64,000 bases of DNA from Tubulanus polymorphus (taxonomy: Eukaryota > Nemertea > Palaeonemertea > Tubulaniformes > Tubulanidae). Location: assembly GCF_964204645.1 (NCBI RefSeq), contig NC_134025.1, positions 6,267,001 to 6,331,000 on the forward strand. The letters run 5' to 3'. A model generated the notes under the pieces. It saw only the letters and a program-made list of their open reading frames with translations. It was not told the DNA's origin and searched no databases. Each line of letters opens with the position of its first letter. Positions within the stretch are counted from its first letter, which is position 1. Below, piece by piece: positions 15,126 through 29,155 of the stretch. The position numbers and the translations under genes are program-made.

Positions 15126-16192
15126 ACCCTGAAATAACCCCCCCCCCCTAATTTGCTTTCGCAACAAAATTAAACAAAAATGGTCAGTATTCTTATGTTT
15201 AAACTAGTAACAAAATCTATGTACAATCAATGTCCATTATAGTGCCATACGTTTTAATGCCATGGCCCGTTAAACGCCAACATTTAAAAAAGATGTACCC
15301 AATCTAATTCAAATTCAATGAAAATACCATTCCAATTTTGTTATAACGCCATGTTTAACATTCGTCCCAACATTGGCATTCTGAAGGACTTTAGAATGCC
15401 ACTTGTTGTAAAAAGTGTTATCAATTTTTCATCTAAGTTTTACACTCTAGTTTGATAGAAAACTGAATTTAGGGGGATTATTACCTACATTCAGACCCTC
15501 AAAATTGTGATTCTTGCTTTCACTGCGTGCGCAAAGTTTAAGTGCTGTGATATCTGTTGTCTATACGATATACCTGTGTCTTCAATTATCAGGAAACGGA
15601 AATTGAATTACGTGTCATACCCACGAGAACAATCCACTGATTAAATTGCTTGAATTATTAAAATTAGCTATTTCCACATAATGAATAGTATCATCATTCT
15701 TTTCACCAGTTGTTGATTGGTTATCTAACAGGGGAAGGTTTATCTATCCATTGAACACATTTTTGTTTTCTATACGCAAATCTTGCGATATAAAAGTCTG
15801 GAAAATAACCAAAAAAAACCATGAATTATGGAGTTGTATACAATGATGGCTGTATTCTAAGAGCTGTTATCGGGGATGTTTTTTTTTACTTCGGAATTAA
15901 TTGTGAGATTTGCTTACGTAATCGTTAACGCAGAAAAGGATAACACATCTTTTTCAGATCTGTCACTCTTGCCGTGGGATTTTAGTGATAAAGTATATAA
16001 TGTCAAGGCTGCAACAACCCTGTCAGTTGCTCGTGTAACACTTCGGGCCGACAAAATATCTGTGATACAGTTTTAGGTTTCGATCCATTTCCATATTAGA
16101 AATTGTACCCATGCTCTCGGTATATGGATACAATTACAATGTTCGTTGAGTGTTTTTTTTATCATTGCAGATTCTGGCAATGGCCTAAGAGG

Positions 16193-19100
16193 ATGGGGAA
16201 CAAATTGTGTGCACCCCTTTGGAAGAAGCCCTACAGAGATGGTGAATCCCCTTGGTACCCAAAAAAGGATTCCCATCTGCTGAGGTAAGAATCTGTGTAT
16301 TCAGATTGTAGTTCTTTGTTCTTATCATCGTGAAAGTTATGCGTATCTGAACGAACCTACTCTCCATTGCTGTAGTGATACCTTTACTGAATATATGGCA
16401 TGATATCGAGCTATGAATGTCTCAGGTATTTTTTAATTAGAAAATTAGCTCATTTCAATTAGTTCATTATCTTTGAGTCAGATTTTAACCATTAACTGGA
16501 AACTTGCTCTAGAAGGCCATATTGAGCTCTGATAGTAGCCCTAGAACAATTTCATGCCATGAACTCATTTGTGTACATGATAAATCTTGATATGTTATTT
16601 GATAGTGCAATCGTTGGTAATTTTTCTATCATAAAAAATACTATTACATTACCACAGATTTCATAAATCTCATAAATATAAAAATATACATGGATGGAAT
16701 CTCATGTAGATTGATTCTTATTGGCATCGTAGCCATTACACGTAGATATTACAATTAGAAGACCTTTAATATCACTCCGACATCATAAGAAATGTCACCA
16801 AAAAAAAATGTATGGTGTCTGATGTGGGTTTAAGGTTGAGCCTTTAACACGTAATCTTGCTTATTTCAACTGCTCTTTGATGTGTCTGTCGCTGGTCTTT
16901 TATCTTTTCTTCCTTTTGAATACTATTCTTCCATTCATATCTGATATTGTCAAACGCATTCATCTTCTTCCTTCACTTAAGCCGCGATCAGTGGGCGAAA
17001 TTGGCACGGAGTCAAATTTGGCTCGCGCCTAATTAGAGAGTGGGTTCACATGCAAACCACTCACTTGTAACTAAACAATGCATTCAAAACAAAGAGAGTC
17101 GCTTCCAGAACCAGTTGCAATTCACATGCATTTATTTGTTGCATCTTAAAATTTGGCTCGGGCCTTGTCCGACATATTTGTTTGGGTCAAATTTGGCCGG
17201 GCCAAAAATGCTTGTGTGATCACGGCTTGATTAAGTACAAAACACCTATCAACTTATGACTATATGATGAGCAATAATTGAGAATTTAGATTTAGAAAAG
17301 GGTCTCATATATCGATATTTGACGATAGTCATTATAAACCCTCTTATTCTCTTGCATTGGAGAAAACTCCTAGAATGAATATTATCAATGTAAAAATGTA
17401 AATCCTGTACGTGAATTATACATGAGCTTTTGATTGACTGTTTCTTTCGAATTGAATTTCACTCATTTTGATATTGCATCTATCGACGATTATTTCTCGT
17501 TATAAATGGATTATTGATGAATATGTCACTGATTCGTCGCATACCTCAATATACCCTCAACTGTTATTAGCAATATCAAATCATCGCTCTTTATACACCT
17601 CTAGGCATCATTTCATTTCCAATACCAGTATATCATATCTGAATTCATAACGTAATCATTGAGTGATACTGTTTGTGATGGATATTTCGGGCGATCTGCC
17701 CCAGAGTTCTTTCGTTATGAATAGGAACTTACAACCATAATATACTTTTTTTGGTCATTATGCACTTACCGACCTGTGAACAAACTCATCAAAGATTCAA
17801 GGAACAATAAAAGCAGTGACGATGGATCCAGGGTGCTTCATTTGCTTCGTAAAAAGTGGTGCAAACAAAAATTGAAATCCTCTCTTTACCCAGGCTGTCA
17901 AAATTGAAGTGATATATGATCTTTTAGCCGGTGAATATGCGATTGCTGGATCCAACTGCCCCTGTTATTAAATGAACGAAGACAATTTATGAATATCGCA
18001 TTTTGTTGAAGTGTAATATTACATGTATCTCGTGACCATTGATGTTGTCTGTTGTTGTATATGTAGGAAAATAACCGAAGGCTACAAGAAACGGTAAGCA
18101 GCACAGAGTGGCTTTAACAAAATATCAGATATCTATCAGTTCTTAGTGGTACTTTCTTTCGTCTCGCTGTGATAAGTCTGATGAATTAATTCGGGCTTAT
18201 TGCCGCGAAGTTTCATTCACTTGTTATACAAATATATATGTACCTATTACACAAGTTTTTCACACAAAAAAAAAACATTGGGTTCCTAACTGATAAAATC
18301 GAAGGGTGTGATGGGTATATGTATATGTGGGACTTTGCTAACACGCTTGCTTGGTAAGTTCGCTTCTGAGGTACTACTACCTAATCATGTATTTTGTCAT
18401 TCCGTCGGGTGGATTTCGTACTAACCGAGCTAATTTGGTGATGGGCATTTTCCGGGTCATGCTAATATGTATTTGATGTCCTTTATATATGTATATATAA
18501 TACATGGTACACTTTGATCATAATAATGAAGTGGTGCATTTGATTTGTCCAAATTTTTCCTGTGTGCTCTGTGTACTAGAAATATCTATATGGTAACAAA
18601 ATTGCATCAAAATATGCATTCACAGTTTTTTGTTACATATGTATGTAATGGATTGATTGAAACAGTAAGCTATGAGAGAGTTGCATATAGGAACCAATCT
18701 TTACTTCTTTGCCAACATTTCTGTCTACATATAAATTCTCTTTACGTATTACAGTTGTTTGATCTGATCTTGACTGTGCTGATTTAATGTACGGCATATA
18801 TGATTAATGTCATTCAGTGTCCACTGCAAAAAGTAGGTTTCAACAGTGCTGCAAGAGCAGCATGACAGTGTCCACACTTTACGCGAGGAGGCATGTATCT
18901 GTTTCATGCGACGATACATGATTTATAATTCACTTTGTCTGAGTAAAAACGATTCTATTGGGAATGCGTAACCTTAGAATTTAACACATCTACATCAAGA
19001 AACAAGTTGGCAACAAGTTGCATTGGAGGAATTGCATGACCAAGTCTGCTTGGCACCATCTTGAGATAAAAATTGCTGGAGGGTTCACTTTTCTGACATG

Positions 19101-22100
19101 AATATTGGGATTGGCACTTTCTCGATGCATCCCGGGATGACATTAACCCGATGACTGTTATAGCTGAAACCTTCCTGTCATTGAATAGCTGGATGTAGAA
19201 CAGACAGCAGACATCCCTATCAGATATTGCTGAAGGGTCAGAATGGTTGGCACCTTCCTGAGATGACATTGTAAGTGCAACAGACAACCAGCTCTCTGAC
19301 AATTGAACAACTGCGGACAAGAATTTTTCATCTGTCCAGATACGTGGCACCGATGAACTAGGGGACCTTGGTGAATGTCCATGAATCATCATGGACATCA
19401 TCGGCGGCTTTCATATAACAAATGACAAACTGTACAATGTTTGTGAAAGACAGATTAGTAACTGCTTCTAGAACCATTATACACCCCCATTAAAATACAT
19501 ATGATTAAAACTTTGGTTGAAATGTTGTTATCTCAAAGATTCAATTGTTTTACAAACATTTCATTAGATTTCTGTTGATAGGTTCAGATAGTAGACGTGT
19601 ACAATGAATACAATCGGACATCATGAATTAACAGTAAAAATGTAACTGTGTGGCAGATATTTCGCTAATGGGATAAAGACCAGGTCTATATAAACCTCGC
19701 GAGGAATGAGTGGCAATAAATCTCAATGTCTGCTGCTAAATGACTGGATAGTTCCAGTGGATTCTAAAACGTTGCGTTTTAGTTTCCGTGGATTCTAGCA
19801 GATGACAGCACCGTCTAGAAGTTGCCGGATCATCGAGTTACAACCAGTCACATGCTTGTAGACCTTCAAAAATCATTTCCATCTTTAACAAGTCATGTAA
19901 ATGCCCTGAACTAACCACATAACAAATGTGTAATATGTATACACACTTAAACAATTTAACATCAAATTTTGGCTATGGGTTGTTATCAAAATTTCATGAA
20001 CACATGGATTTGGCTTATAACCTGCTGGTTAATATTCTGATAATAGAAAGTTTTCCACAAAAAGCTCAAAATCTGTACATCTACAGACTTGAGTGAAATA
20101 AGATAAGTTTATCGAGAAAAGCTTGCAAGTTTGTAATCAAAAATACAATTTTCAATGGTTTATTTGTTTGAATATATTTTAGGTTATGGGCTGAAGTATT
20201 CCAGGTGACGATGACTGAAGGTGAGCTCGGATGGGAGCGAGTGTCGGAGGATGTTGTACCCGTTAATATTACCTGTATACAGGACTACCCTGAAACTATG
20301 TTCCAAGTTACAGCGTACAATAGACACGTCATGAAAATATTTGATACAAGGCTTGTTCAACCTGGTAAGTCATTTCACCAATCGGGGTTCGTTTGTGACT
20401 GCGTTAGTAGATGAAAACTTTGTGTGGAATATCGAACAGCATAATGCAGTGCTGCTATCTAACGGTGTAGTGGCTAACCACTGATGACTAAGTGCAATTT
20501 AGTTGTTAACGCTGAATCGATCGATGAAAGTTTGTAAAACACCGTGTTTTCTATCGGCGGATGATTGATTTGATTGATCAAAAGCGATTAAATATCCATT
20601 TGATTGGAGGTGGTTACTCGCCAGATTTAACTATCAAATAGAAGGAAGTTTTTTTATTTCACCGATCTACCGGTAAGGCGCTTGCTTGTTAAAAGAAACT
20701 TTGGTTACTTCTATTCTTCCTTTCATTTGAATTATGAAATTTAAAAGTAATACGAAAGACTTGAAGTGTTAGAGTTTCGAGATAATAGGAGGCAATAGCA
20801 TGTGTTAGTGTAGTTTTGATAAATCTTCTGTTCCATTTCAATAGTAGAATAGCCACACTCAGACATGGGGAATAGGTAGTATGATCAAACCCTCACTATA
20901 CGCAAATCTAAAAGATTTCAGACGAAAATTATTTATCAAGAATTAAACTCAAAAGACCATGAATCGGACTTTGGAAAAGATCGTTTATACAAGGTTACTG
21001 TCAAATCCAGTTAAACCCTAATTTCAGGTCTTTTATATAGCCAATAAAAACCTGGCCATACATAAAATCGAAACATGTCTTTATTTGTATGAGTATGATA
21101 TAGGCTTTTGGACATTTTGACTTGGCTGGACATGTTGTATTTTCATTGGTCAATAATATCATTATAACCTTGTAGCAAATGCAATAGATATCCGTAAAGC
21201 CACGTTTTCAATGGTAAAATTGTGGAAAAAGTAATTGGTTTTCCTTATTGCTAACTGACAGGCTTTAAATGAGAAAAATTGATTAGGGCCTATATAATGT
21301 GATATTTTCTCCTCACAAGCTGTGCAATGAAATAGTTTGTTACTACTGGTTGAGCATCTAATTTAAAATGTGCATTATTCTACGTCAAGTTTGTTCACCT
21401 TTGTACTTGCCCTGTTAATTGCTGTTTCTAGTGCATTGTAAACTTGCTGGTTACATGAATTATTTACATCATTAATATTGAATGTTTGATTTGAAATACT
21501 GTACGCAACTAGTCAAATAACAGTAATTCACAGGTGTAAACCGGAGACTAGGTAAATTAAAAGGCTTTCTGTTTCTCATTCAAACAAACCTAAACATTTA
21601 AAAGTTTTCCATTCATTCCTATTTAAGTAGTTTTATATTTAATTGAATTTTAGAATATCGGTGATGATACCGTTGATATTGAGACAGATATAAAGGTGTC
21701 AAATCAAATTGAAATATTTCTCTGTCATCTGCTAAGTTCAGATAGGGAAACAGTAGGGGAGGATCCAAGGGGAGGGTGCAGGGGGTGCGCACCGCCTCCT
21801 TAAAATGTCAAGTTGCCCTGAAATTTTACGGGATAATAAGAATTAATTCTATAAAAAAGTTTAATTCCAAAAGCTTCTCTGTATTTCCAAAACATGACTT
21901 AACATTTTACCAATGAGCTTTCTTTCGGAAACAGTCTTACCAACCCTACCACTAGAGCCCTCTCTGCAGCTGCTACTAAAATAATCATTATAAAAATCAA
22001 TACGGCTTCGCGAAATTTTGCTGGGATCAGATTTGATTTTCTCGTCTAATTTCATACTATAAACGACCAATCGCTTTATAGATTTCCATCGGCGTAAAAC

Positions 22101-25100
22101 GAATATGTTACTAAGAGCGGCCTTACGAAATTGAGAAACTCAAATTTCCCATTTTGATGTTAAGAAAACTTGGTCGCTATTGTTAGGATCTCGGAATCAA
22201 ATAGCACTGCGTTACCATGGTTACTTACCTCAGAAAGGTATTGTAATGCAGTATAACTAATATCATCGGTTGGACGTCAGAAGTTATTCGGCAGCAGCGT
22301 AAACAATTTGCGATACACCGTCAGTCGCAGCCGTCAACGACAGTTCGCGGAATCATCGTCAAACGCCGGCGATTTTGATTATTAGATCTTGCGCAACGAT
22401 ATGGGATCGACGGTATCCGCTTTAAAGAAAGGACGGCGTCGATTTTCGACGTCGTTCATCGACGTATTTTCACCATCTCCCGATCAGGATGTATACGCGC
22501 AGGTGGATATCAGATATAGAGAACGACAGAGAACGCCCGAGTTGTCTCCGGAACAACCGCGACAGAATATTACTTACCCATTAGGCGAATCGGCTCAAGT
22601 ATCCCATGATTACGTGTCGGTGGATATACCTTCATCAGCTTCGCCGCCGGCTTCATCGGCTACGAGCCCGGGAACAGCGGACGGATTATTCGACTCGGAT
22701 AATAACTGGCCCGGTTCTCCACCGCCGGCGTTGACGTACAAACGGTCGAAGATCATTCGAATTCCGCTGAGACGTAAAACGGTGAAGAAGGTCTTGTCGC
22801 GTTCGTTGGATTCGAGCATCAAAGAGAAGAAGACGGCGGAATGTCGTACGCAGTTTCGTGAATCGAAGCATTATCCGTCGATTGATGACGAAAACGTCAC
22901 AGTAGGCAACGCCGGAGTCGCGGAGAATAAGAGTGTCGTAAGATCTGATGCTAGCGTAAAAGAAGTGAAGGCTGTAGAAGGGAAACTCACGGAGAAAATG
23001 GCATCGGACGAACATTTAAAGGCACTCGAATCGTGTTTAGTGAATATGTACATGAAAAACGTGGATTCGCGGCCAAGATCGGAAACGCGACCGAAACCGG
23101 CAGTGCCCGTACGGAGCAGCAGTATACATGGATCGACCGCCCGTTCCAATATCGGTCGATCGCGTAGTCCAAGACCTCCGCAACTCAGAGCGCAATCCGT
23201 TGATAGAAGTATGTACGGACTGCCATGCGATGTGAATCAGCAGCAATACCGATCCTGTAACCCGCCGAATATCAGGATTTCTCCATTAGATTTGAAACGA
23301 CCGCTGAGTCCGATTCCGCAGAGATTGGATTCGGCGGAAAATCAGTCACCGGAACCGAAGTCGACGGAAGCTTCGAAAAAAACTCAGTCGGTTACTCCGA
23401 GTATTTTCGTATTTCCATTCGAATCGCGATCATTGCAGCCGGGAACTACTCAGAATCCAGACATCGGACAATATCTAACTTCATCAAGTAATAGATCGGC
23501 ATCTATAATTAGCCCTGAACAGAATCCGCGTGCTATCAGTCCTCAACCAAATGCATTCGGGAGGCATCTTTCATTAGATATGTCACCTCAAGAACGATTT
23601 CAATCTCTAAGCCCGAAACTGACTACGTTCAGTAAGCAGTCGTTAGAAGTGATCTCGCCATTGGAACGCAGTCGGTCAGTCAGCCCGCGACCTAATAGGC
23701 AGTTTTCTTTCGAAGTGGAGTCGCCGGAGCGTACGCAGCCGATCAGCCCGCCGTTGAGCTCGTTCGGGAAGCGCTCCTCGTTGGAAGTCGAATCGCCTTT
23801 CGAGCGCTCTCGATCGGTCAGTCCTCAGCCGAGGTACAGATCGATCAGTCCTCAGCCTCCGAAATACTATCAACGGCGGCAGGCCCAGTCCGTCGATGAC
23901 AATATCTACAGTACGGAATACGCGACTTCCGATTTGGATGATCGGGCGATGTCTGAAGCAGACGCTCCAACCGTTCGATTCCGTCTTGACAGCAAGTTCA
24001 AAAAGGGTGAGATTCATATCAGTATCGCACTTAACAAATCAGTCATTGAAAATATCTGTTCTAAAAGGGCTGAAATGTTAGTCATAATCGTGGGCACGCA
24101 TTTTACTTATCTATATTCATCTCGTGCATATTTGCAATATTGTAAATCTATTGTTCGTGTGAATAAAGTATTGAAACTTGTAATATCGCTTTTGGTTATA
24201 TTATCGTCCGTGTGAAAATTTTTCCATTCCGATCGACAATGACAAATTGTGGAAAAAATAGAGAGAAAGGCGCCCTCGGTTAATTCCATCGATAAGATGG
24301 CGGTACCGAAACATGTTTTTCGCAGCTCTTTGCCGCTGTGTTCTTCGAATCGGTTCTTTATCGAACAACTTCTAAACATTTGGTTCTGATTTACTACACG
24401 AGAAGAGACATGCAATTTTTGCTAATGAAATATTTCTAAGGTATCGGATATCGGGGTAGAACGGAGTCAAGATATCATGGAGGTAAGAACAGCAATAAGA
24501 AACTATGCACACCAAGATGATAGCACATATACATATATGATGATGATGCTCCAGGTTATTAAGCAGATTCCATGAAGCAAAAAAAGTACATGACATTTAC
24601 AAATTTTTGGGGATGATGTTAGTGTATTGGAAGTAAAAACACCCCCCCCCCCTGATCGTGAATCACAAATCTTATTCATTTTTCAAATATTTAGGACCCA
24701 GTTAGAATCAGTTTATTTTCGATGAGTTAACCCTGAGCGAAAAATAAATTTGGAACTGGTATTACGCATATAGGACAAGCTGTATAACCACCGGCCAAGT
24801 GGGCTAGTTCTGTTGGTCTATAGATTAGTACACTTGCTTTCCTCGTACAAGACCCCGGGTTTGATCCCCAGTAAATGCCCTGTCACTTCTCTTAATCGTC
24901 ACACTGGGTCCTGGTACACAGTTTGATATTTAAAGAGTATGTGAAAATATCAACAGCAAATTTTGGAAACACCAACAAACCCGTGTCAATGAATATCACT
25001 GATTTATTCGTTTAAAGTTTAATTTTGGTGTCACGAAGCTGACGCCTGCATCTTATTACGGTTATGCGTCGTTTGTACATTAAGGGATGGGTTTGATGAC

Positions 25101-28100
25101 GGTAGCTATATTTTTCATCACTGTAATGAGGGATTGCAGATGAAAGAGGGTTAGAATTGATTAATTAGCAAAGACATCTTCATCACCTGGCCAGGTATAA
25201 TCACTTTGAAAATCTCTTATCAAAACCGTTTCTTTTGATGATAAACCCCTCTGGAGTTGATAGAAATGTTTGAATAGGTTTTGCCCAGTTTCAAATATAT
25301 CCTCTGTTAATGTTCAAAGAAATGGACGAAGATGAAGTGAAAACCTACAATTTAATGAAAACAAACTAGATGAGAATTTGACGTTTTCAAACACTGATTT
25401 ATGGTGAAGTTATAACAAAACAGCAGGTAGCAACAAGGTTCCTATGTGATGCCTGTAGCTGCTAGGATGTAGTGAGTGAGGAGTTGATTTTGGTGGGAAA
25501 CCTAAGTTGGAATTAACTGTGAAATCAGAGTTTTTAGAAATATTAGCTGACTCGAGGGTAGATTGATTGGCCAAAGGAGAAATAGAAAAAATGGCCCATA
25601 GAATTGGGCAAATTCTCATCTAGTTTGTTTTCATTATTGGTTTTTACTTCATTGATATCAGTCACTTGTCTATGGAAACTAAAATGCATGAAGATGTTTC
25701 TGTAATTTCTCAGTTATACCTTCAAAGATGCCTTTACACTCAATGATGAATAGTTGAGAATGTGGAACGTTTTGTCAGATGGAACCTATGATTTCGATTG
25801 TTTGGCCTGGCTGATGTCGATTTGTAGGATGGGAGTTCGTTGTAGATGGCTTTCTAATGTTGCCGAGCAGAATTATCGACATGAGGAACGTTATTCTAAG
25901 AAAAACACATGTATGTCAAAAGCACCAGGTGGGATGATATTAAATCGATCACTGAACCCTGTGCCATTTGCTTAACAGGTGAAATGAGAGGAAATTAACC
26001 CAGTCATTTGCCTGTCATGAAATTGATATACGTAATCACTATTTTCACAAAAATCAAGCCAGCAGAGATATAGATTAGACTCCTCATTGAAACTTTGAAT
26101 CTGGAGTCAAATTCAAATTCGCAATTATGAAATAAGTGAAAAAAGGCGAACAAATATTCTCCAAATTACAAAATATTCATGCATGCAACTGGTGTTTTCT
26201 GTTGGAGCTGTGGGTACCGGTAGTATGCAGACTATACTTTTGTGTTCTATAAAATGAAAAAAGTCTTTGACTGGCGCTCACCAGAGATCCAGATCCAAGA
26301 GGACCAAATCTGTTCTTTCACTATTACTGGCGAGAGTGGAGATACGCATTACACAAGCTTTCTGATCCATCTAGGGATTTTCTCTCAACCAAAAATCTCA
26401 TCTGAGGAAATCTTCTGGCCCTTGAGATTTTCTAATGACATTTTTCTGAAAACAAGAGCAATGCGTCTGAAAACGTGTATCGATTTTCGAATACGGTATA
26501 CCTCTGCTAATGGTACCACAGATGAACTATCAGCATCTAAATATCCATAATTTGCATTTGATGACGATTTATTTGAAGCTAGGGTCACTGCTGAAACGCA
26601 TTTTCCATACAAATGGTCATCATTTGAATATCAAATACAATTGGAATTGGTTTAAGAATCATGGCCATGGTGATGTGAATGTTAACAACAGACTTGAAAA
26701 TTACATCTTGATTTCCTGTGTACCATTCAAATTCCTTTTTACTCAATCAAAAGCAACAGGTCTACTACATTTGAATAACTTGATTTTAATCAGATATCAT
26801 CTTTAAATCACCAGTATTATTTCAGATGTATTGCTGATTGCTTTTACTAGTTGATTGCTATATGATTTTACCTTCAGTAATATGACAAATTTTCTCTGTG
26901 TATATAATTATATATGAATACGTATGTATATATGATATGGCTTCATCTTACAATATCAGCTAACATAATATTTTAATAAAGTCATAGAAACAGGTAATGT
27001 TGTTTCTGCTAGCAGATACTCGTTGGTTGAGGATGAGCAGTTTTTCTCTACTTCAATTGTTAAAGTTTAAATGTCAAAACAGGAATGTTTTTATCGAATT
27101 GACCTGATATGCAAATCTTTGTAATAGGAGTTGATTTCTTAATAGATTCATATTTACTGCATGGTTTGTCTAATTGTATGAGTAGTTTTCTGAAATGATT
27201 ATGATCAAGACGGAGATAATCTACCACTTGTCAAATATTGAAGATAGATCGCTACATTTCTATTCAATCCTGTGACTCATGAACTGATGTGTGACTCAAA
27301 AATGAAGATGACATTTAAACAGTAATGGTCATCAGCGACCATTATAGCCTATTTTATTGACTCGGAAATGATTTAACCACCCCTAGATTTGGTTTTTGGT
27401 TTCATAATGCCATACGTATTGAATTCAGTGGATGTTAGGCCAGGCATAGGTCGACTTGCAATGTGACATGATCACAATCCTCGCTTGCCAGGGTTTGATT
27501 GCCTCCTGCTGGATCTCATGCCAACACAAATCCTGGCTGCAGACCCTTCATTGGTTTAATACACCCTAGATTTCACCCTGGCAACAAGGATGCACGGTCA
27601 ATCGCAACTGGTCAACTTTGACATGATTGTCAGCAATGGTATTCGACTAGTCTCTGTCAGTCGCAAGAGCAGCGTAGGTCAGGGAGAGCCGGTCGCAAAA
27701 ACTTTAACATTGTTGCGACTTGCAGTCACTAGGAGTAACTCGTAGTAATTGCAAGCGCCCGTAAATCCATGGATCATTGAGACTTTGAAATAGATTCATC
27801 ATGTATGTAATGCAGTTAGTTAGATTTTCTAAACCTTAGAAATGCAAATCATTTTGTAGAAAACTCACCAGAGTCTTTGAGAGGCCCTCAGCGCTAGCCC
27901 TCATTGCAGAGAATCGAGTGGCAAGCAGTCACGAGGCTGACCTGCCTAGGTTAGGTTGTCATCAGTTGCATCATGAGACCTTTTAAAGTCTGAACCTAGG
28001 TGTGTTGGGGTATCGGGGTACATGCGTATCAGCCAGAATGAAAATATATCCTCGAAGGTTTTCAGCAATAGGCCCCAAACATTTTAACAATCAGGGATTA

Positions 28101-29116
28101 TTATGGTTTTTATCTATACAATAGAGGACTTAACGATTATGGATTTTTTTTCTATATGTAGTTTATTACACAGTTCATGGCTGTAGATAGAACATCTGTT
28201 TAACAAGGTTTGCTGTGACACATATAATTGCTACATTATACATATCCATTAATTTTTTATACATTCTCAGTTCACTTATGCGCATTGAATGACATCAAAC
28301 TCCTCGACTAATGTGGATTGGTGGTGCTGTGATTTTGTTTTGGCTTTACGGATTGTATTTTATGTGGCGTTACTGAGAACCGTGTTATTCTGGTGCTACT
28401 ACTGATGGTGCGGCGATTTACGTTTTATGTTGTCAATGAAACACATTTCCCATCATCTAATTAGTTCACCGGGTTCTTCGTTGAGCCGTTGATTTGATTT
28501 GTCGAAAAACGAAGATAAGAGCATCTACATACACAGCGTTTGGCCTTTGAGTGACACGCCGCAAAATGCGACAATGTTTTCTGACTCATTCATATGACTA
28601 CAACTGATGACTGCGACGACGTAACTGCTGTTGCTGTGTACGATGTTATGATCTGGATTTTTTTTAATTGCCGGACTGGAAACCTACGATTAAGGAAATC
28701 TAAGGGTATAGATGCAGTCCCACTGTTTCAACACCTAAACAGCACCACAGCTTTTGACGAAATAATTGACAACGATTATGCATTTTGTGCACATGCATAC
28801 AGACAAAAACTCATTTCAAGTACGGCATATGTATCTGGTACATGCAGCGTGTTGTATCTTTTTTTACCGAGGACTACATCGCACTTAGCTGCTCGTCACT
28901 AATATATCGAATGGATTATCGGTTCATCAGAATCTGAGCCACATGAAACAAGGTTTGTCACAAGAAAATTATAAGAGAAACCAAGTAGTCATCAATCAGA
29001 TTTGACAACAAGGTATATATATATATATATACATACATATATGTATAATGTACATATATTTATGATACTAGCGTGTAAAATGTGATATAGTGTAAATCAA
29101 TTGAATTTCTCCCTCC

Positions 29117-29155
<39 letters not shown>

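Larger units (their letters stand above)
1..16170. other. Upstream region without a recognisable coding exon
   Basis: No open frame in this stretch looks like a conserved protein. Frames are short, in random phases and without matching splice sites. The first coding exon of the GEF gene begins right after an acceptor (ending 16170), so its transcript must start further upstream. One or more 5' UTR exons and the promoter probably lie here or before the window. The region holds a tandem duplication, two MITE-like elements and a C-rich degenerate repeat, listed separately. Confidence 0.6.

Noticed and set aside
14937-15167. 76-aa Gly/Phe-rich minus-strand frame
   Set aside because: It is produced by the short C-rich tandem repeat and poly-A/poly-C tracts.
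18955-19401. 148-aa open frame on the minus strand
   Set aside because: It has no recognisable motif and no splice partners. The DNA shows degenerate internal repeats (TGGCACC...CTGAGATGACATT-like), which can keep a frame open by chance.
22610-24017. Several minus-strand frames over the alternative GEF exon
   Set aside because: These are shadows caused by the Arg/Ser/Pro codon pattern; the plus-strand frame is much longer and ends at a phase-matched donor.
24805-24880. Possible tRNA gene
   Set aside because: A and B boxes are present, but acceptor, D and anticodon arms do not pair, so it is called a SINE head.
26242-26550. 102-aa open frame in GEF intron 2
   Set aside because: It is AT-rich with no conserved features, and an overlapping frame on the other strand is equally open.
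27440-27530. Second SINE candidate with GGGTTTGATTGCC
   Set aside because: The B-box-like motif stands alone; the A box and borders are not convincing.
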